Positions 14,284 to 18,346 of a stretch of DNA of 18,346 bases are shown one piece after another. A program made the translations under genes and the position numbers. This stretch comes from WRIS01 sp050945135 (lineage in GTDB: Bacteria; Actinomycetota; Coriobacteriia; Coriobacteriales; Eggerthellaceae): contig JBMNSJ010000042.1 of the NCBI GenBank assembly GCA_050945135.1, forward strand, positions 1 to 18,346. Reading direction: 5' to 3'. The first letter of the stretch is position 1. Every line of letters begins with the position of its first letter. Under the pieces are notes generated by a model, which was not told the DNA's origin, ran no database searches, and saw only the letters and a program-made list of their open reading frames with translations.

Positions 14284-14650
14284 GTCGATAACAGCTCAAG
14301 GAAAAAACTCGGCTGAAGCCACGCTCATCACAATAGGTCGTTTGATATGCGCTGTTGAATAAAATGTAACAAAAGACCCCGTGTCACGCGAAAAGTCTAT
14401 CTATCGAAGTCATCTTATTTCTGACCCTCAGGGCTCAAAAGTGCGAAAGTGCGTGCTTTTTCTCTTGCCCGAGTCGTAAATACCGACAAAACATAGGGAT
14501 TTAGGCTGTTGGCGGCGGTTTTCTCTTTTTCGAATCGCGCACTTTCGCACTTTTCTGCCTTCGTCTCCTTGTTTGAAACCAATCCAGCGAGAAACTCCGC
14601 GAATTGATTGCTTGATACAAGTGAAGGGAATAGAGGTTTATAAAAAACGC
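14284..14650. repeat. non-coding stretch with a perfect 17-bp inverted repeat
   Basis: No gene is supported in this 367-base gap. Its main feature is AAAAGTGCGAAAGTGCG at 14437-14453 and its exact reverse complement at 14538-14554, 84 bases apart. Each arm is itself a tandem AAAGTGCG repeat. The left part (14284-14436) may contain decayed coding sequence. A 95-codon minus-strand frame crosses the whole repeat and overlaps the next gene; it is judged not real. Confidence 0.75.
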
Positions 14651-16477
14651 CTACTTTTCTTGCGCGAGCAATTCTTTCGCTGCGATATATCCAGAGAACC
14701 AACTTGCCGACTGTCCACCGAACATACTAGGATTCCAGAATCCGCCATAGTCACCCTCGCCAGATATTCCACCGACAACAAAGAAGTTCGCCCATAAGCC
14801 AGGTATTGTTTTGTCTTCAGGAGTCAACACCTGAAGCTTCTCGTCTACGCGCAGCCCGCACTGGGTTTTTCCAAGCTGACCACCAACGATTGCTGCGTAG
14901 AAAGGAGGATCTGCAACTGGGTTGAGCCAAGACTCGTGATAAGGAACGGCTAGCTCATCATCAACTCCACGAGCACATACCGCGTTCCACTTCTCAACAG
15001 CCTTCTTCAGCACATCAGGATCAAGCAATAGCATTTCGGCAAGCTCATCAAGCGTATCAGCCTTTTTGACTGCGCCGCGCTCTACCGCATCATCAACTTC
15101 GCCAAGCCAGTCAGCCGAAACTAAGCCACCGTTTTCCTTCAGCTTTGTTGGGTCAGCAATCGGTATACGACAGGAGTCGGTGTTTCCGGGTGCAGTAGTA
15201 TAAAGCTTAAAAATGTTCTCGGGGAAATTCGAGTCGCAAATTGAGTACACGTGATGACCGATGCAAGACATCCAAGCGGTGGTGTTGATAACGTCGCCCA
15301 GATTACCGCCCGCTCTACCTGCATTAAACTCTGGCTGGATATCTTTTGCATAGTAAGGCTGACGTTGTCCTCGCTTATCGATAATCAACCAAGGATTGTG
15401 GAACAATTGACGTTCACCGTGGTAGAAGTAATGCCAGAATTGCCCATCTCCACCAGCGATTGTTTCGTCAATGGCACCCTCCCAACAGCACCAAGAATCG
15501 AATCCTGAATAGTCGGCACCAACGCCTAATCCCATACGGAAAGTCTCGCCAGTATGATAAGGCATTGGACCACCTTGAACAGCTCCTTCATAGGCACTTG
15601 GTAGATACTTCTTAATAAGATCCTTGTTCATTCCTATGCCGCCCGAACACAGAATGACACCTTTTTCGCCTTTGAGGTATTTTTCTTCACCGTCTGCGTC
15701 AGTCACCATGACGCCAAGAACACGGTTTCCGTCAAAGACAAGCGCTTCGCATTTATTGTTGAGGCGAATATCGCCACCGGCAGTAGCGATGTTATTCTCA
15801 AATGCATCAATTGTTTTGCCCATACCAAAGACGTTGTACATACCACCTTCAACAATGTCTCTGTCTTGCCACTTAAGACCCATGTTAACGAGGTCTACAC
15901 CAGGTTGCTCAAGAATCCAGTCGGTGGCCTCACCACTCTGGTTAATGAGATTCTTAACCAAAGCTTCGTCCATTGAGTAGTTATGGTCTTCGTTGTATTT
16001 ACGGAAAAACGCATCCGGATCGAGGGGAAATACCGGGTTACCAATACCCTTGGCATTTTGCTCTTTCGAACCACCGTAAAGATTACAGAATGCCGAAGCA
16101 TGACGCGTAGCTCCACCTACTGTTCCTTCTTTTTCAATGGCGATTATTGAATGCCCTTGCTCAGCAAGATACAGAGTAGCAGCTAGCCCGCCGCCGCCGG
16201 TGCCAACAACGATGACCTCTGCTTCATCGTCCCATGACTCCGGCGGATCAGCTGGCGGGATTGGCTCAGCATCGGGGAGATCGCTGCTGGCACTCGCATT
16301 AGATGTGTCGCTTTTACTGCTTGAGGCGCTTCCTGCAGAACAGCCAACAAGGGCAGTTCCACCAAGTGCTGCCGCCGCTCCTACGGCAACTCCTCCTTTC
16401 AAAAAGCCTCTTCGTGACAATGCTTGCCCAGATTCAGTTTCCTGAATTTCTTCTAAATTTTCATCGAATGACTTCAT
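14651..16477 (-). CDS. Tat-exported lipoprotein FAD-dependent reductase (fumarate reductase / ketosteroid dehydrogenase-like flavoprotein)
   Basis: A 608-residue flavoprotein. The start is ATG 16477, with GGGAGG about 7 bases before; a longer frame to 16537 adds 20 basic residues and no ribosome binding site. It has a twin-arginine signal SRRGFLKGG (21-29), a hydrophobic stretch, a lipobox ALVGC with C46, and a Ser-rich linker to about 70, so it should be folded with FAD and then anchored outside the membrane. The FAD-binding VIVVGTGGGGLAATLYLAEQG starts at 88. The C-terminal GGISGEGDYGGFWNPSMFGG closes the FAD site, as in flavocytochrome c fumarate reductases. Such enzymes reduce a C=C or similar bond of an organic electron acceptor. 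The substrate cannot be told. No cytochrome gene is near. It is divergent from a membrane LuxR regulator that probably controls it. Confidence 0.88.
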   Translation of the reverse strand: MKSFDENLEEIQETESGQALSRRGFLKGGVAVGAAAALGGTALVGCSAGSASSSKSDTSNASASSDLPDAEPIPPADPPESWDDEAEVIVVGTGGGGLAATLYLAEQGHSIIAIEKEGTVGGATRHASAFCNLYGGSKEQNAKGIGNPVFPLDPDAFFRKYNEDHNYSMDEALVKNLINQSGEATDWILEQPGVDLVNMGLKWQDRDIVEGGMYNVFGMGKTIDAFENNIATAGGDIRLNNKCEALVFDGNRVLGVMVTDADGEEKYLKGEKGVILCSGGIGMNKDLIKKYLPSAYEGAVQGGPMPYHTGETFRMGLGVGADYSGFDSWCCWEGAIDETIAGGDGQFWHYFYHGERQLFHNPWLIIDKRGQRQPYYAKDIQPEFNAGRAGGNLGDVINTTAWMSCIGHHVYSICDSNFPENIFKLYTTAPGNTDSCRIPIADPTKLKENGGLVSADWLGEVDDAVERGAVKKADTLDELAEMLLLDPDVLKKAVEKWNAVCARGVDDELAVPYHESWLNPVADPPFYAAIVGGQLGKTQCGLRVDEKLQVLTPEDKTIPGLWANFFVVGGISGEGDYGGFWNPSMFGGQSASWFSGYIAAKELLAQEK

Positions 16478-16563
16478 CTCTTTCCTCCCAATCTTCCTCT
16501 TTTTCTTTTGATGTTTCCCCGAATATGAAACTATCAAAATCTCCTTGTAGAACCTTAGTTCTC

Positions 16564-16569
16564 AGTATA
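16564..16569 (-). promoter_or_regulatory. probable -10 box of the flavoprotein promoter
   Basis: TATACT on the minus strand, about 90 bases before the flavoprotein start. There is no good -35 at the right spacing. Instead a GGTGAC element (part of the repeated box) lies about 20 bases upstream, as expected for a promoter that needs an activator. Confidence 0.5.
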
Positions 16570-16590
16570 TGAAGGTAGAAATTTTTAGTT

Positions 16591-16655
16591 GTCACCTGAA
16601 ACTGGTATTTATGGGCAGGCTCAGCAACTTTCGTGTCACCTAAAACCGGGTATTT
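16591..16655. promoter_or_regulatory. two direct repeats, probable LuxR-regulator binding sites
   Basis: GTCACCTGAAACTGGTATTT at 16591-16610 and GTCACCTAAAACCGGG plus TATTT at 16635-16655 differ at two positions and one inserted G. They are 44 bases apart, close to four DNA turns, so both would face the same side. The first overlaps the -35 position of the flavoprotein promoter. A related inverted half, GGGTGA (16664-16669), lies nearer the regulator's promoter. Confidence 0.6.
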
Positions 16656-16674
16656 TACTCACAGGGTGAACCTT

Positions 16675-16704
16675 TTCCAAAATAAGCCTCCTGTGGGCTA
16701 TAAT
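16675..16704 (+). promoter_or_regulatory. promoter of the LuxR regulator gene
   Basis: A perfect TATAAT at 16699-16704 with a poor -35 (TTCCAA, 18 bases upstream). Transcription would start near 16711, so the ATG at 16703 inside this box cannot be the translation start. Confidence 0.6.
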
Positions 16705-16744
16705 GAGGCATCGCACTTTTCTTAGAGCGGCGGAGGGAGAACGC

Positions 16745-18169
16745 TTGTCGGAGAAGGGTCCCGTTGAACGTACAGATTCAATGACCTGGTTAAAAAACGG
16801 TCTATCTGTTGCTGCTGTGGCGCTCGTTCTTGCAGCAGCATTTCTTATTCGTTACGAACAGGCAGAGAGTAGTGCGTTCACCACTATTACTCTCTATTCT
16901 TCATATTTCTTTTTGCTTCTTGGCTCCGCTTGGTTTTCTTATCGACACCACGTAAATATGTGGGTCCTCTATGCAATCTTGGTCGCTTTGGTTGTGGTTG
17001 AATACTTTGTTTTCCCATTTGTTGCCATAGTTCCGGCGATTGCTTCAAACGTTGTTTTGGGCGGAATTTATGGCATAAGCGTGTCTCTTCTTGGAGGGAT
17101 TCTTTTCTTTTCAAAGCAAACGGCAATTCGCCCGATTCTTTTTATTGGTGCCCTCATTGCAGTCCTAGTTTTTCCCTTGCTTGCCACTCCACTTAATCTT
17201 GGCGAAGCGTTTTTCCAGCAAATACTATTCTTTCTCGCACTCATTGTATTTCTCGCTTTTCTTGTTTTAGAAAAACAATCACGGCAGTCTTTTTCATCGG
17301 TAGCAGATACGCTTACCGATGAAAGTGGCGGCAGAAAAAGCTGGACAAAAATTATTTTCACCCAGCGAAGATCAAGCGTGGTAACTCTTGTCATGACCAT
17401 TCCCTTCTTTTTCTGTTTGGGAATATTCCGGAGTTACTCACTCGACATTGGCTACAGCATGACGTCGTCAAACGTGATTATGTTTGGGCTTGCTTTGGTG
17501 ATCTTCGCCCTCTTTCTTGTAAGTCAATTCAAGCAAAGTAAAACCTGGTTCACCATGATTTGCTTTGCTATTGAAGGCGTTTATGTACTCACAATTTTCT
17601 TTATACTCATCTTTTCCGATTTTCCGCCTGATTTCTTCGGAATCATGCGAGCCGGAATCTTCATCATCCAGGTATGGGTTCTCATCCTTTTGTCCGAAGC
17701 GGCTACAGAACAATCTCTTCCACCGTTTTATCTTTACGGCGCGCTCGCCATCGTATACCTGCTTCCTCACATCGTCGGCGATTTAACCGCATATCTCATA
17801 TTGGTGTTCACGGGCACTCCTGCTGAATCCGGGCTGGTCGGTTGGGCTCTTCTAGCAATTATTTTCACTTCTACCGTTCTTGTCTTGTTGCTCATGAGAA
17901 ACAGAACCTTTGAGGTCTCTGTAAAACCCGCTACGAAAGTGGCGGAGCAGAGCGATGAACGCATCAATATACTGCATGAGGTATATGGGCTTTCCGAACG
18001 CGAAAGCGAGGTAGTCCAGCTGTATGCTCAAGGGCGAAGTGCCCGTAGCATCAGCGAAAAGCTGTTCATCTCGGAATCAACAGTACGAACCCACCTAAAG
18101 AGAATCTATACGAAGCTCGATGTACACAGCAGACAAGAACTCCTCGACAAACTAGATGAACCCAACTAA
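16745..18169 (+). CDS. multi-spanning membrane LuxR-family transcriptional regulator
   Basis: A 474-residue protein starting at TTG 16745, five bases after GGAGGGAG. An ATG at 16703 would extend the frame but lies in the -10 box; ATG 16781 has no ribosome binding site. About 12 hydrophobic helices fill the first 390 residues, for example LSVAAVALVLAAAFLI and WVLYAILVALVVVEYFVF. The last 65 residues are a LuxR/GerE helix-turn-helix: LSERESEVVQLYAQGRSARS, then STVRTHLKRIYTKLDVHSRQ. This membrane-sensor plus cytoplasmic DNA-binding plan is widespread in Eggerthellaceae beside Tat flavoproteins. It is divergent from one here, with repeated boxes between, so it probably senses the reductase's substrate and activates it. 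Confidence 0.9.
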   Translation: MSEKGPVERTDSMTWLKNGLSVAAVALVLAAAFLIRYEQAESSAFTTITLYSSYFFLLLGSAWFSYRHHVNMWVLYAILVALVVVEYFVFPFVAIVPAIASNVVLGGIYGISVSLLGGILFFSKQTAIRPILFIGALIAVLVFPLLATPLNLGEAFFQQILFFLALIVFLAFLVLEKQSRQSFSSVADTLTDESGGRKSWTKIIFTQRRSSVVTLVMTIPFFFCLGIFRSYSLDIGYSMTSSNVIMFGLALVIFALFLVSQFKQSKTWFTMICFAIEGVYVLTIFFILIFSDFPPDFFGIMRAGIFIIQVWVLILLSEAATEQSLPPFYLYGALAIVYLLPHIVGDLTAYLILVFTGTPAESGLVGWALLAIIFTSTVLVLLLMRNRTFEVSVKPATKVAEQSDERINILHEVYGLSERESEVVQLYAQGRSARSISEKLFISESTVRTHLKRIYTKLDVHSRQELLDKLDEPN

Positions 18170-18238
18170 TGCACTTCCCGCCAAAGAAATAGCCAGCCCA
18201 TAAATTCATTCTTGCGCTCAGCTGTGCTCTAGAAGATA

Positions 18239-18259
18239 TGACCGATAACAAATCGGTCA
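18239..18259. terminator. stem-loop after the LuxR gene, weak terminator candidate
   Basis: TGACCGAT and ATCGGTCA form a perfect 8-base stem with a 5-base loop, 70 bases past the LuxR stop. It lacks a T run on either strand, so it may be a protein-binding dyad instead. Confidence 0.35.
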
Positions 18260-18317
18260 GAGCCTCCCCTATGTAGATCGTGGGTTAGGCGATAATTAGT
18301 TTGTCATTACACGAACC

Positions 18318-18332
18318 GGTAAGTCGCTTACC
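18318..18332. other. short perfect hairpin at the window end
   Basis: GGTAAG and CTTACC pair around TCG. It lies in gene-free sequence (18170-18346) cut by the window edge, so its context is unknown. Confidence 0.3.
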
Positions 18333-18346
18333 ACATACATTTCAGG

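Noticed and set aside
14415..14702. 95-codon minus-strand frame
   Set aside because: It crosses the perfect inverted repeat, overlaps the 3' end of the flavoprotein gene by 52 bases, has no ribosome binding site and shows no family resemblance.
16703..16744. N-terminal extension of the LuxR regulator from ATG 16703
   Set aside because: The ATG overlaps a perfect TATAAT, and a TTG with a strong ribosome binding site lies at 16745.
1..18346. CRISPR arrays, insertion sequences, integrases or prophage genes
   Set aside because: No regularly spaced repeat series, transposase, integrase or phage protein was seen in any frame.

Overview
The window looks like chromosomal DNA of a moderate-GC actinobacterium of the class Coriobacteriia, most likely an Eggerthellaceae-type anaerobe. 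This is inferred from three things: the order infA-rpmJ-rpsM-rpsK-rpsD-rpoA-rplQ, a Tat-exported lipoprotein flavin reductase divergent from a multi-spanning membrane LuxR regulator (a pairing typical of that family), and the close fit of the housekeeping proteins. I cannot name the species from the sequence alone.

Layout. Positions 1-260 hold what may be a decayed CorA C-terminus. A minus-strand pair follows, alr and a family-4 uracil-DNA glycosylase. Divergent from alr is a plus-strand SDR oxidoreductase with a clear terminator, then a gamma-carbonic-anhydrase-like hexapeptide protein. Enolase is on the minus strand, and the 210-base gap between these two convergent genes is unusually rich in inverted repeats. 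Next comes a minus-strand run: a V4R-domain sensor gene broken by one base in an A6 tract, a GGDEF diguanylate cyclase, a small amphipathic helical protein, and a solitary EcfT-type transporter membrane subunit without its ATPases. The ribosomal/RNA polymerase cluster follows (minus strand, infA to rplQ), closed by a strong terminator. After it come a QueD-like gene (minus) and two plus-strand tRNA genes, Lys(UUU) and Gln(UUG), behind a good promoter.

From about 13 kb the window becomes accessory. It has a tRNA-like fragment, a class II Fic protein with a 45-bp tandem duplication over its start region, debris resembling a sugar-kinase tail, a 17-bp perfect inverted repeat, the Tat flavoprotein, and its divergent LuxR regulator with repeated operator-like boxes between them.

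How they work together. The housekeeping part supplies cell wall D-alanine, DNA repair, glycolysis and translation. The V4R/GGDEF/EcfT run may be a sensing and uptake unit using c-di-GMP, though its sensor gene is frameshifted as given. The LuxR/flavoprotein pair is best read as a substrate-responsive anaerobic respiratory reductase module of unknown substrate. Several start codons were moved from the longest frame to positions with a proper Shine-Dalgarno site (gamma-CA, eno, small helical protein, infA, queD, flavoprotein, LuxR).
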